Positions 7,502 through 15,962 of a stretch of 64,000 nt of DNA are shown piece by piece. The position numbers and the translations under genes were made by a program. The stretch comes from Elusimicrobiota bacterium (GTDB lineage Bacteria; Elusimicrobiota; Elusimicrobia; UBA1565; UBA9628). The stretch is taken from assembly GCA_023249675.1 (NCBI GenBank), contig JAHFCE010000005.1:29225-93224 (forward strand). Reading direction: 5' to 3'. The stretch's first letter is position 1. Each line of letters starts with the position of its first letter. The notes under the pieces were generated by a model that was not told the origin of the DNA, ran no database searches, and saw nothing but the letters and a program-made list of their open reading frames with translations.

Positions 7502-8725
7502 TCAGCGGATGAGCTTGACGGCGCTGGGCAAGCCCGCGCCTTGGCCGATGTCCGGCACGCCCTCGAGCTTGGTCGACGCGGCTTGAAGAGCCGCGAGCGC
7601 CAGTGCAGGGGTGGCGCCTTTATGGGTCGCCACGTACAGCGCCGTCAGGCCGGCCACGTGCGGCGTGGCCATCGAGGTTCCCGACAGCGTGTTGTAGCCG
7701 CCGCCCATGTACGTGGACTTGACGGCCACTCCGGGCGCGATGATCGCCACCGATGGGCCGCGGCTTGAGAACGAGGCGAGCTTATCCTTCAAGTCGGAGG
7801 CCGCGACGGCGATCGCACCCGGGTACGCCGCCGGGTAGCCCACCGAGCCGCCGGAGTTGCCCGCCGCCGCGATGAGGATCACGCCGCTCTTGCGCATCGC
7901 CTCAACCGCGTCGGCCAGGGACTGGTTGCCCTGTCCCGCCCCGAGACTCATGCTGGCGACTTCCATCTTGTTCTCCACGGCCCACAGCATGCCGGCGATC
8001 ACGTCGTCGAAGGTGCCGGAGCCGTTTCTGTCGAGGACCTTCACGCCATACAGGTCGATCTGGGGCGCGACTCCGACCACGCCCTGGTCGTCATCCTTCG
8101 CGGCGATCGTGCCCGAGCAGTGCGTGCCGTGGCCGTTGTCATCGTTGAACGTCGAGGATGTGGAGATCGCGTTCCAGCCTCCCTTAATGATGCCCGCGAG
8201 CTCGGGGTGCGTCAGGTCGATGCCGGTGTCGATGACGACGAGCCTCACGCCCTGGCCCCGCGAGGCCGTCCACGCGGCGGGCGCCTCCACCCGGGCGATG
8301 CCCCACGGCGTTTCCTGCCCGGCCGGCGGGGCGGTCGGGAGAGGCTCATCGGCGGCGCGTTTTCTGATCGCCTCGATGCTTTTCATAATCTCGCCGGCCG
8401 AGGCAGGCGCGAAGTCTGCGCCGCGCGCGTCGGCCATCGTGAGCCAGTTGATCTGAGGGTCCGGGTCCACGCGCTTGACTTCGGCCAGCGCGCGGAGCCT
8501 GCTCTCCGGGATGCTGAGCATGGTCGGGTGTTCGATGACGACCGCGTCGATCAGCGGCAGCTCGCGCACGATGATTCCACCGGCGGCCTTGGCCAGCGCC
8601 ACGCGCTGGGCCGGGCTGGTTCCCGGCTGGAAGACGACGATGCGGCGTTCAAATGCTGACGCGGCCGAGTCAATCAGCAGCAGCGACAGAGCTAGGAGTC
8701 CCGTCAGTTTGAAGTCTTTCGCCAT
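7502..8725 (-). CDS. Secreted S8 subtilisin-like serine protease
   Basis: The 407-residue precursor has a signal peptide to about residue 24 (SAASA) and an I9-type inhibitor/propeptide region at 27-90. The catalytic domain starts at about 140. The triad is complete: Asp166 (VVIDTGID), His199 (NGHGTHCSGT) and Ser351 (LSGTSMATPH), with oxyanion Asn290 (AAAGNSGG). GGAGGTGT a few bases before the ATG at 8725 decides the start over the longer frame at 8752. The propeptide suggests self-processing after export. No partner gene is evident: the operon ends with a strong terminator. Extracellular or periplasmic protein degradation is the likely role. Confidence 0.92.
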   Translation of the reverse strand: MAKDFKLTGLLALSLLLIDSAASAFERRIVVFQPGTSPAQRVALAKAAGGIIVRELPLIDAVVIEHPTMLSIPESRLRALAEVKRVDPDPQINWLTMADARGADFAPASAGEIMKSIEAIRKRAADEPLPTAPPAGQETPWGIARVEAPAAWTASRGQGVRLVVIDTGIDLTHPELAGIIKGGWNAISTSSTFNDDNGHGTHCSGTIAAKDDDQGVVGVAPQIDLYGVKVLDRNGSGTFDDVIAGMLWAVENKMEVASMSLGAGQGNQSLADAVEAMRKSGVILIAAAGNSGGSVGYPAAYPGAIAVAASDLKDKLASFSSRGPSVAIIAPGVAVKSTYMGGGYNTLSGTSMATPHVAGLTALYVATHKGATPALALAALQAASTKLEGVPDIGQGAGLPSAVKLIR

Positions 8726-8778
8726 AGACACCTCCGATCCGACCGAAACCATATAACATATTTATGGGTCTCAAGGCC

Positions 8779-8807
8779 TAGACAAATAATAGGTCTTTTG
8801 CTAGAAT
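8779..8807 (+). promoter_or_regulatory. Sigma70-like promoter of the 8840 gene
   Basis: TAGACA (8779-8784) and TAGAAT (8802-8807) are separated by 17 bases. The start codon at 8840 follows with GGAGGG upstream. Part of the -35 region overlaps a GGCCTAG-type motif. Confidence 0.5.
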
Positions 8808-8839
8808 CAGCCTAGACTGACTTTGGAGGGCACACCGAC

Positions 8840-9724
8840 ATGAACATGACCCGCCTGACGTTGGCGTTTGCCGCGAGCCTCCTCGCCGCGCCTGTCCTCG
8901 CCGACACGCCCGCCGTGGACTTCGACCAGGAGATCGATGCGCCTGGGATCCTCAGACAATCGAAGGAAGCCGCCAAGTCCGACGCCGGTGTTGTCTTGGC
9001 CCAGTCTATGGGCGGACGCCGCACGACGTCCGACTGCGTGAGCGTCTCCTTCGGCGCGAACGACCCTGCGGCCTCGCCTCGGTTCGCGCTCCTCAGCCAG
9101 GAGTACATCGAGGAATGCGATCCCCGTCGCGATGGCGGCCGCCAGTGCTATGAGCGCCCGGGCATGAGCTACCGCGAGGTCGTTTCGGTCAGGATCCGCG
9201 ACCGCCAGGCCCTGCTGCCGTGGGAGCACGACACGTTTCGCATCTGCCTTGATGGGCCGCGGCTGAGCATCGATGAGGTCGAGACCGCCTACCGCTACAG
9301 CATCGTCTCCGGCGATGATGACGGAGCCTACATCCTGGCGCCGGTCCGCAAGCTCGCGCAGCGCCCCGACCCGGTCGGCGTGCGCGGCGAGCTTGATCCT
9401 TCGATGACGCTCACGCTGAAGGACAAGTGGGCGTCCTACTACGCCGGCGAGAGCATCGAGATCAAGTACACCCTGAAGAGGGACGTGCCGAACTGGTTCG
9501 ATGAGGTCATCGCCGAGGGGGCCGTGCAATCGGCCGTCACCGAGTCTTACGCTGTGGACCTTTCCAAGAAGGGCACGCTTGAGAACGGCAAGAGGTACTA
9601 CGTCGAGTACTCAATTCGCCGCATCGGCAAGGTCTCCACGGACTCGTTCACGAAGACTCTCTCGACCGGTCGGGTGACGCGGGCTTCGATGTCTCTATTG
9701 AAGGAAGAGCGTCAGGGTAGGTAG
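8840..9724 (+). CDS. Secreted protein of unknown function
   Basis: The 294-residue protein has a clear signal peptide (cleavage near VLADTP). The mature part is acidic and contains four Cys in the first half (TSDCVSV, EECDP, RQCYE, FRICLDG), which could form two disulfides. Patterned beta strands in the second half (IEIKYTLKRD, YYVEYSIRRIG) suggest a beta-sandwich. GGAGGG about ten bases upstream supports the ATG. No family is recognised. It is divergent from the subtilase gene, and its 3' end overlaps the convergent gene at 9712 by 13 bases. Confidence 0.8.
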   Translation: MNMTRLTLAFAASLLAAPVLADTPAVDFDQEIDAPGILRQSKEAAKSDAGVVLAQSMGGRRTTSDCVSVSFGANDPAASPRFALLSQEYIEECDPRRDGGRQCYERPGMSYREVVSVRIRDRQALLPWEHDTFRICLDGPRLSIDEVETAYRYSIVSGDDDGAYILAPVRKLAQRPDPVGVRGELDPSMTLTLKDKWASYYAGESIEIKYTLKRDVPNWFDEVIAEGAVQSAVTESYAVDLSKKGTLENGKRYYVEYSIRRIGKVSTDSFTKTLSTGRVTRASMSLLKEERQGR

Positions 9725-10428
9725 ACCTGCGAGCCGTACGCGACGACCATGACCGAGACCGGGCCCTTGCCGGCGTTGACGGTCACGAAGCCGTTGTAGG
9801 CTTCGACCTGCGCGCTCGAAGCGTCGGTCTTGACGGTGACCGCCAGACCCTCGGCCGGGCGGATCTCCTTGATTTTGAGCGCGGCGTTGCGCGTCAGGCA
9901 CTTGCCGTAGATCTTCACGAAGTCGTCGCCGCTGCGGATGTCGCGGACGACGGTCAGGATCATGCAATCGCCGATCGCTTGCTGCAGCGCGCTGATCGCC
10001 GCGGGCGCAAGTTCGTCCTTTGTGAGGATCTTGGTCAGGTGGCCGAGCAGGCGATTCTCGCGGCGCGCGATCGCGGCGACAAGATCGCGATGCCCCTTCG
10101 AGCCCGCGGCCAGGTCGGTCTTGACGAGCAGGCCGACTGGTCCCGGCTGCCCGCTTTGGGGCGCCGACAAAAAGCCCGCCTCGACGACGACCTTCGCCGT
10201 GTATTTCTCGGCGACGGCGTCCAGGCAGGGTTTGACGAGGTCGGCGGCTTCATCGAGGTCGAAGGGGCGGAGAGTCTTGATGTCGAGCACGCCGCACGCG
10301 CCGACATCGGCGAACGCGTCCTCGGCGATGAAGGGGGGCAGGGAATCGGCGACCGAGGCCTCGAAAGACTGGGCGCGGAGCGTTGCCGCGGCGGCGAGAA
10401 CGGCGAGGACCAGGAAGGTTTTCTTCAT
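9712..10428 (-). CDS. Secreted protein of unknown function
   Basis: This 238-residue protein has a typical signal peptide (MKKTFLVLAVLAAAATLRAQ). Four Cys in the mature part (GACGVLD, KPCLDAV, GDCMILT, GKCLTRN) could form disulfides. No domain is recognised. It is convergent with the 8840 gene and upstream of lemA on the map, but the 95-base gap and the palindrome at 10448 argue against one operon. The region before the ATG lacks an SD and carries only a weak CATCAT six bases upstream. Confidence 0.75.
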   Translation of the reverse strand: MKKTFLVLAVLAAAATLRAQSFEASVADSLPPFIAEDAFADVGACGVLDIKTLRPFDLDEAADLVKPCLDAVAEKYTAKVVVEAGFLSAPQSGQPGPVGLLVKTDLAAGSKGHRDLVAAIARRENRLLGHLTKILTKDELAPAAISALQQAIGDCMILTVVRDIRSGDDFVKIYGKCLTRNAALKIKEIRPAEGLAVTVKTDASSAQVEAYNGFVTVNAGKGPVSVMVVAYGSQVYLP

Positions 10429-10447
10429 GGCCCCATGATGCCCAAAA

Positions 10448-10457
10448 GGCCTAGGCC
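10448..10457. other. GGCCTAGGCC palindrome
   Basis: A perfect 10-bp palindrome lies 20 bases upstream of the gene starting at 10428. It is one of the recurring GGNCC-type intergenic sites. Confidence 0.3.
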
Positions 10458-10522
10458 GGTCTCAGGACTTTAGTCAATCCCCGCGTTTGATCTAGATCAA
10501 CTGTGCGGACGCGACGGGGCGC

Positions 10523-11104
10523 TCAGAATTTGACGGCGGGGGCTTTCGCGGCCCCGGGAGCGGCGGTGAAGTAGGGGCGTTCCTTGAAGGCGCCGAAGCC
10601 CGCGATGAGAAAGCCGGGGAAGCGCTTGATCGCGGTATTGTAGTCCCGCGCGGCATCGTTGAAATCCATGCGCGCGACGGCCACCCGGTTTTCGGTGCCC
10701 TCGAGCTGGACCTGCAGATCGCGGAAGCCCTGCGTGCTTTTGAGTTCGGGATATTTCTCGGCGACGACCATCAGGCGCGAGAGCGCCGAGGAGAGGCCGC
10801 CTTGGGCCTCCTCGAACTTCTTGAACGCGGCGGGATCCTCGAGCACGCCCTTGCCGAGCGTGACCTGGCCGATCTTGGCGCGCGCCTCGACGACAGCCTT
10901 CAAAGTGTCCTTTTCAAATTTTGCCGAGCCTTTCACGGTCTCAACAAGGTTCGGCACGAGGTCCGCGCGGCGCTGGTACTGGTTCTCGACCTGAGACCAG
11001 GCGGTGCTCACGGCTTCATTTCTGCCCACGATCCCGTTGTAGGCGCCGACCGCCCAGAGGGCGATGACGGCGGCGGCTGCGAGCGCGGCGGCGATGATTT
11101 TCAT
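10523..11104 (-). CDS. lemA: LemA family protein
   Basis: The 193-residue protein has one N-terminal transmembrane helix (residues 4-22), then the LemA four-helix domain. Family motifs are YNGIVGRNEAVSTAWSQVENQYQRRADLVPNLVETVKG and the later ARDYNTAIKRFP. LemA proteins are membrane-anchored with most of the chain outside the cytoplasm in bacteria studied, and their molecular role is unsettled. A TAGAAT box six bases before the ATG points to a leaderless transcript. The usual partner, a TPM-domain protein, is absent, so this copy stands alone. Confidence 0.92.
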   Translation of the reverse strand: MKIIAAALAAAAVIALWAVGAYNGIVGRNEAVSTAWSQVENQYQRRADLVPNLVETVKGSAKFEKDTLKAVVEARAKIGQVTLGKGVLEDPAAFKKFEEAQGGLSSALSRLMVVAEKYPELKSTQGFRDLQVQLEGTENRVAVARMDFNDAARDYNTAIKRFPGFLIAGFGAFKERPYFTAAPGAAKAPAVKF

Positions 11105-11110
11105 GCCGCA

Positions 11111-11116
11111 ATTCTA
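11111..11116 (-). promoter_or_regulatory. -10 box TAGAAT, leaderless lemA
   Basis: TAGAAT, TGCGGC, ATG on the minus strand, with no SD. The -35 region overlaps GGACCTTTGGC at 11137-11147. Confidence 0.55.
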
Positions 11117-11226
11117 GCATGTCGCGCGCCGGACTAGGACCTTTGGCGGCGGGGCCTGGGACTCTTGACCCTTCCTGACAGAATGGGAATCGAGGTAGAA
11201 TGTCGTCGCCATTTCAGGAGGTTCCC

Positions 11227-11901
11227 GTGAAATACGCCGCCCTCGCCGCTTTGCTTTTTGCCATTCCCGCCGCCGCGCAGAATCGCGCCGCCGACATCAG
11301 TTATGACCCTCAGCTTGCCCAGTCCGCCCAGAATCGCGCCGTGGTCGAGCAGACGCTCGTCGCGATGCGCGACGGCGTCGGTGTCGGTGCTGCCGTCGTG
11401 GACTTCCTGCATGACCGCGGCATCTCCGTCGCGGTGCGCGCGCAGAAGTACGCGGTCATGTTCGTCAGGGAGAATGGCCAGGATATGATCCTCCTCTCCG
11501 ATTCCGTCCCCGCCACTCCGCGCGTCTACGGTGCTCTGATCGCCGAGATAGTCGCCAGCCTGATGTACGCCGAGATACCCAGTTGCGCCGAGCGTTCGTA
11601 CATGTGGTACTCGACCACCGCCCGCGTCTGGATCGAGCTTGGTGGCGACCTCTCGAAGCTCCCCGTTGTCGAGACCCTCACCGGCGACAAGCTCGCCGAG
11701 ATCAGCGATGGGGTTTCCCTCTGGGCCGACAAGGATGGGGCCGAGATGGCCCTCTACAGGATCAGTCAGGCCGAGAATCTTCCCTACTTGTATGAGTATA
11801 CTCGCCCTGATCTGCGTGACCTGATTGACGCGGCCAACGCCCGTTTCGTCGCGCTCCTCATCGACGAACTCCCCGCTCGTAAAGCCGCCGGATTGCGGTA
11901 A
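11227..11901 (+). CDS. Secreted protein of unknown function
   Basis: The start is GTG at 11227, fixed by AGGAGG at 11216-11221 and by the clean signal peptide that follows (KYAALAALLFAIPAAAQ). The longer ATG frame at 11200 would bury that signal. The product is 224 residues, mostly helical, with one Cys (IPSCAER). No family is recognised. A TAGAAT box about 30 bases upstream of the start gives a short conventional leader, unlike the leaderless genes around it. The M16 gene follows 47 bases downstream on the same strand, with its own -10-like box. Confidence 0.75.
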   Translation: MKYAALAALLFAIPAAAQNRAADISYDPQLAQSAQNRAVVEQTLVAMRDGVGVGAAVVDFLHDRGISVAVRAQKYAVMFVRENGQDMILLSDSVPATPRVYGALIAEIVASLMYAEIPSCAERSYMWYSTTARVWIELGGDLSKLPVVETLTGDKLAEISDGVSLWADKDGAEMALYRISQAENLPYLYEYTRPDLRDLIDAANARFVALLIDELPARKAAGLR

Positions 11902-11935
11902 ACTCACGACGGCCAGGCAGCGGGGTCTGGAATGA

Positions 11936-11941
11936 TAGACT
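11936..11941 (+). promoter_or_regulatory. -10 box TAGACT, leaderless M16 gene
   Basis: TAGACT, seven bases, then GTG at 11949, with no SD. Confidence 0.45.
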
Positions 11942-11948
11942 CTCCGCG

Positions 11949-14621
11949 GTGACAAGGAAGCGTCTTCGGCGGGGATTGCCTGTCAACGTCTTCAAGCTCG
12001 ACAACGGCCTGACCGTCGTCGTCCAAGAAGATCGTTCAGCGCCTCTGACGGCCGTCGCGTTGACTTACAAGGTCGGCTCGCTCGATGAGGAGAAGGGTCG
12101 CGCCGGCTTTGCCCACCTCTTTGAGCACCTGATGTTCCAGGGCACGGCGAATCTCGCTCCGAACGAGGTCTCCCGCCTCGTTGAGTCGCATGGCGGCGTC
12201 GACAACGCTTACACGATGAAGACGAACACGACCTATCATGAGGTCGTGCCCTCGAACGCGCTCGAGTCGGTGCTGTGGGCTGAGGCCGACCGCATGCGCG
12301 GCCTCCTGATTTCGGAGCGCGAGCTCGCCGTCGAGAAGCAGGTCGTCCTTGAGGAGCTGCGCCAGACCTACCTGAACCAGCCCTATCGCCGCGCGACCGA
12401 CGCGGTCATGAGCGGGCTCGCCTTCACGCGCTGGGAGACCGCGCACCCGACGATCGGCGACGCCGAGGACGTTCGCGCGGCCTCGCTCGATGACATCCGC
12501 GAGTTCTACGACCGCCACTACGCGCCGAACAACGCGGTGCTCGCCGTGGCCGGCGACGCGTCGGTCTCCGAGGTCCGCGCGCTTGTCAAGCGCCTGTTCG
12601 GCCCGATCCCGCGGCGGCCGCGACCGCGTCCGATCGATCTCGGTGAGCCGATGTTGAAAGGAGAGCGTATCGAAACGGTGAAGGACCCCCTCGCCAAGAC
12701 GCCGCTGACCGTGGTCGGCTGGCACACGCCCGAGCGCGGCGGACGCGACTGGTGGGCGCTGACCGTGCTGATGACCATTCTTGGCGGCGGCGAGGATAGC
12801 CCGCTGCACGAGAAGCTTGTCAAGGACGACCGCCTTGCCGTTTCCGCCGGCGGCCACATTCCCTACTGGTCGAGCCACGTCGCCGCGCGCGGTCCGGATA
12901 TGCTTGCCTTCTTCATCTCCGGCCGTCTCGGAGCGGGCCGCAAGGCCGTGACCGACAGCCTCGACAAGGTGCTCGAACGCTTTTATCAGACCGGTCCGAA
13001 GGAGGACGAGCTTGCGCGCGCCAAGACGCAGATCGAGCGCTCCTGGCTCGAGGGCCAGCAGTCTCTGGCCGATCGCGCGCAGACCTTGAGCTCCTACGTG
13101 GCGCTCGTCGGCGACCCGGACGGGTTTTGGAAGGATCTCGATGCGCTGCTCAAGATCGGTGTTCGCGACTGCGTGCGTGCCGCGCGCCGGTGGCTGCGCT
13201 CGCGCGGCCGCATTGTGCTCCAGGTCGAACCGGGCGAGCCCATCGACCCGACGCCTGAAATCGCGGCACCTGAAGCGCCGCCGGAGGCACCCCGCTTTCC
13301 GGGCCTGACGCCTCCCGCCCCGGGTCCCGCGCGCTCGGCGCGCGCGCCTGATATTTCTCAGATTCGGCTCTCGAATGGGCTTGCCGTCTGGCTCGCGCGC
13401 GACAAGCGGCTTCCACTCGTTGAGGTCCGCCTCTCCCTGCGGGCCGGTCGCGCGCAGGAAGGGCCGGGCGAGGCCGCGCTTGCGCAGGCGGCGGAGGAAT
13501 TGCTGCTCAAGGGCCGCGAGGGAGAGGACGCCGCCGCCGTCGCGCGGGCCTACACCGCGCTGGGGTGGTCGCTGGGCGCCTCGTGCGAATCGGAGTGGCT
13601 CAAGCTCTCGGCCTCGGGATTGTCGCGCACGCTGGATCCGTTTCTTGACCAGCTGGCAAAGACGTTGAACGCGGCCGACTATCCGGAAGAAGAGGTCGAG
13701 TTGTGGCGAGAGAACGCGCTTGAGGAGCTGATTTCGCGCCGCGCCCAGCCGCATTTTCTCTCAGAAGAACGGCTGAGAGCGGAGCTCTTTGCCGGCCACC
13801 CGTACGGCCGCGGCGCGGCCGATGAAAAGAAGATCGCCGAAGTCAATTCGGCACGTATGCGTGCTTTCCACGCCGCGCGCCTGAGGCCGAACGGCGGGCA
13901 TCTTGTGCTTGCCGGCGACTTCGATCCGGAGAAGGCGGTGCGGACTTTGGAGCGCGCCCTGTCGAGTTGGAGGGCGGGGTCGGCCGCTCCCGAGGCGCCG
14001 CCGCTGCCCGACTGCGGGACTTCGCGCACAATCATCGTGGACCGTCCGGGTTCCGCGCAGGCGAGCCTCATCATCGCCCAGACGGCCGTCTCGGGCCCGA
14101 AGGACCCCGACTACATGTCGCTCATCCTGGCCAACCACGTCCTGGGCGGCACGGCGAACTCAAGGCTGTTCGAGAATCTACGCACGCGCCGCGGCTATAC
14201 CTACGGGGCGTACTCTTCGATCGAGCTGTACGGCCGCGGCATCGTCTGGTCCGCGTCGGCCGATTGTCGCACCGAGGTCGCCCGCCCGGCCCTCGATGAA
14301 ATGCTGTCCGAGGTCCGCGCCATTGGCGCCGAGCAGGTCACGGCTGCTGCGCTTGACAACTCGCGCCGTCACCTGCGCGGACTGTTTCTCATGAGGCTCT
14401 CCTCGCTCGACCGTATCACGGGCTATATCTCGTTGGTGGCCGAGACCGGCCGAGATCCGCGCGAGACGATCGCGCATTACGAGTCGCGCCTGGCCGAGGC
14501 GACGCCGGCCTCCGCGCTCGCCGCCGTCCGTTCCCGACTTGACCCGGAGAAGCTCGTGACGGTCGTCGTCGGGGACGCCTCCGCGCTGAAGCCTGCCCTC
14601 GCCGGGCTAAGGGGTTGTTGA
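11949..14621 (+). CDS. Two-domain M16 (pitrilysin-type) zinc peptidase
   Basis: The 890-residue protein is two tandem M16 units. The N-terminal unit has the inverted zinc motif HLFEH (His56, Glu59, His60) and a downstream Glu pair in EKQVVLEEL near 135, so it should be catalytic. The second unit starts at about 470 and has no HxxEH (AQAAEELLLKG occupies that place). It keeps the RGYTYGAYSS Arg/Tyr substrate-binding motif of non-catalytic M16 halves. A Pro-rich linker at about 430-465 joins them. The start is GTG and no signal peptide is evident, so the protein may be cytoplasmic or exported by other means. Similar fused proteins degrade peptides. Confidence 0.93.
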   Translation: MTRKRLRRGLPVNVFKLDNGLTVVVQEDRSAPLTAVALTYKVGSLDEEKGRAGFAHLFEHLMFQGTANLAPNEVSRLVESHGGVDNAYTMKTNTTYHEVVPSNALESVLWAEADRMRGLLISERELAVEKQVVLEELRQTYLNQPYRRATDAVMSGLAFTRWETAHPTIGDAEDVRAASLDDIREFYDRHYAPNNAVLAVAGDASVSEVRALVKRLFGPIPRRPRPRPIDLGEPMLKGERIETVKDPLAKTPLTVVGWHTPERGGRDWWALTVLMTILGGGEDSPLHEKLVKDDRLAVSAGGHIPYWSSHVAARGPDMLAFFISGRLGAGRKAVTDSLDKVLERFYQTGPKEDELARAKTQIERSWLEGQQSLADRAQTLSSYVALVGDPDGFWKDLDALLKIGVRDCVRAARRWLRSRGRIVLQVEPGEPIDPTPEIAAPEAPPEAPRFPGLTPPAPGPARSARAPDISQIRLSNGLAVWLARDKRLPLVEVRLSLRAGRAQEGPGEAALAQAAEELLLKGREGEDAAAVARAYTALGWSLGASCESEWLKLSASGLSRTLDPFLDQLAKTLNAADYPEEEVELWRENALEELISRRAQPHFLSEERLRAELFAGHPYGRGAADEKKIAEVNSARMRAFHAARLRPNGGHLVLAGDFDPEKAVRTLERALSSWRAGSAAPEAPPLPDCGTSRTIIVDRPGSAQASLIIAQTAVSGPKDPDYMSLILANHVLGGTANSRLFENLRTRRGYTYGAYSSIELYGRGIVWSASADCRTEVARPALDEMLSEVRAIGAEQVTAAALDNSRRHLRGLFLMRLSSLDRITGYISLVAETGRDPRETIAHYESRLAEATPASALAAVRSRLDPEKLVTVVVGDASALKPALAGLRGC

Positions 14622-15047
14622 GACCTTCTCCCAAGACGTGATCACCCAGCGGCGCCCCCGCTTCGTCAGAGAGTCGCGCTCCGTGCCGCCAAAATTCCCC
14701 TTTCCGTCCTTGGTCTCGACGCGATAGGTGAGCCGAACGACCGCGTTCTCGTAGCCGAGGCGTTCATATTCGACGCGTTCGATCTTAAAGCTCGCGGGAC
14801 CGTGCTTGGCGAAAAAGTCCCTGCCCCACGCCAGAATTTCCTCGCGGGTCATCGGTTTGGCGATCGCCGCGTCGAAGAGCAAGGCGAGCGCGTCCGCGTT
14901 TGCGGCCGCGAAGTCCCGGACCACCTCATCGTAGTAGGCTCGGACATCAGAGCGCAGGCGCAGTTCGTCGTTCGACACCTTCCGCCCGAAGCTGACGTGC
15001 CCGCAGGATGACAGGAGCAGAGCCGCTACGATGGGGAGCCTGTGCAT
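14607..15047 (-). CDS. Lipoprotein with NTF2/SnoaL-like domain
   Basis: The 146-residue protein has a signal peptide with the lipobox LLSSC at residues 11-15. A domain with the alpha+beta pattern of SnoaL/DUF4440 NTF2-like proteins follows (YYDEVVRDFAAANADALALLFD, and the closing strand VITSWEKV). Such domains bind small ligands or act as accessory domains, and the substrate cannot be told. The gene follows the lytic transglycosylase by five bases, so they are co-transcribed. Its 3' end overlaps the convergent M16 gene by 15 bases. Confidence 0.7.
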   Translation of the reverse strand: MHRLPIVAALLLSSCGHVSFGRKVSNDELRLRSDVRAYYDEVVRDFAAANADALALLFDAAIAKPMTREEILAWGRDFFAKHGPASFKIERVEYERLGYENAVVRLTYRVETKDGKGNFGGTERDSLTKRGRRWVITSWEKVSTTP

Positions 15048-15052
15048 TGGCG

Positions 15053-15823
15053 TCAGCTCGCCGCGACGCGCAGTTCGCTGACCTTGGAGCGGTAGAACAG
15101 CAGCACTTTCCTGACGTAGTCGCGGGTCTGCCTGTAGAGGCGGCGATGGGCCAAAAAGCGCGGCCCGGCATTATAGGCCGCCACGATGCGCTGAATGAGC
15201 CAGAACGGCGCGCTCGTAAACGAGACGCCCCGCAGGTGGTACTTTTTCCATGCGCGTCTGAATAGGTGAGCCATGTAGGCCGTGCCCGCGCGGATGTTGG
15301 CCTCCGGCTCGAAGAGGGCCTTCCCCGACACGCCCATGTTGCCGGCGGTCGCGGGCATGACCTGCATGAGCCCGAGCGCTCCGGCGGGCGACTTCGCGCG
15401 CGCCGTGAACTCTGATTCCGCCGTGATCACGGACTTGACTAGCCGTGCATCCAGGCCGAGGCGCTGTGCGTACGCTCGGATCAGTTCGTCATAACCGCTC
15501 GTTGCGTGTTGGCCAAGCAAGCGATTAAAGGTCCTCTCAAAAGGCAGGGGTGGGACTGGCGGGATCTCCAGCACGAAGGGCACCGGCTTTGCCTTCGGCA
15601 GCGGCTTGGGGCGCGAGCGGACGAGCTCGGGCTTGCCCGACATCTCCGGGACGTTCAGGTAGGCGTGGTGCCCGCCCGCGTCAAAGAAGCGGCCGAACTC
15701 GGCGCCGGACCGGTCGAAGGTCTGGAGGGTGTTGAGGGTTAATAAGGTGTCCGGCGAATTGACGAGGGCGCTGGACGGAACGGCGAAGACAAGAGCGGCG
15801 GCGAGATACGCGGAGGCGTGCAT
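15053..15823 (-). CDS. Secreted lytic transglycosylase (SLT/GH23)
   Basis: The 256-residue protein has a signal peptide, a Pro-rich linker (residues 70-95) and an SLT domain from about 105. The catalytic Glu is in VITAESEFTARAKSPAGALGLMQVMP, followed by NIRAGTAYMAHL and IVAAYNAGPRFL, the standard GH23 motif series. It cleaves peptidoglycan glycan strands with anhydro-muramic acid formation. GGAG before the ATG supports the start. It is the first gene of a two-gene unit with the lipoprotein at 14607. Confidence 0.92.
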   Translation of the reverse strand: MHASAYLAAALVFAVPSSALVNSPDTLLTLNTLQTFDRSGAEFGRFFDAGGHHAYLNVPEMSGKPELVRSRPKPLPKAKPVPFVLEIPPVPPLPFERTFNRLLGQHATSGYDELIRAYAQRLGLDARLVKSVITAESEFTARAKSPAGALGLMQVMPATAGNMGVSGKALFEPEANIRAGTAYMAHLFRRAWKKYHLRGVSFTSAPFWLIQRIVAAYNAGPRFLAHRRLYRQTRDYVRKVLLFYRSKVSELRVAAS

Positions 15824-15916
15824 AGGTCAACTCCAAAGGCGCCAGGCGATAAGCCCGGCGTCAGCAATCCTCGGCGGACGCGAATTCTAGTACAAGCACG
15901 GCCCAAACGCCTAAGG

Positions 15917-15951
15917 GTCTTTAGACCTATAGCGTCGATAGGTCTAAAGAC
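15917..15951. other. 14-bp stem, 7-base loop hairpin after ahcY
   Basis: GTCTTTAGACCTAT (15917-15930) and its perfect complement (15938-15951) flank AGCGTCG. It lies 12 bases downstream of the ahcY stop and about 95 bases upstream of the transglycosylase start. No T-run follows on either strand, so it is a weak terminator candidate. Each arm contains a GGTCTNNAGACC-like unit, so a protein-binding site is also possible. Confidence 0.6.
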
Positions 15952-15962
15952 GCGGCGGGGTC

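Noticed and set aside
12036-13754. 572-codon open frame on the minus strand
   Set aside because: It lies fully antisense to the M16 peptidase, whose motifs are clear, and its translation is Arg-rich without domain features.
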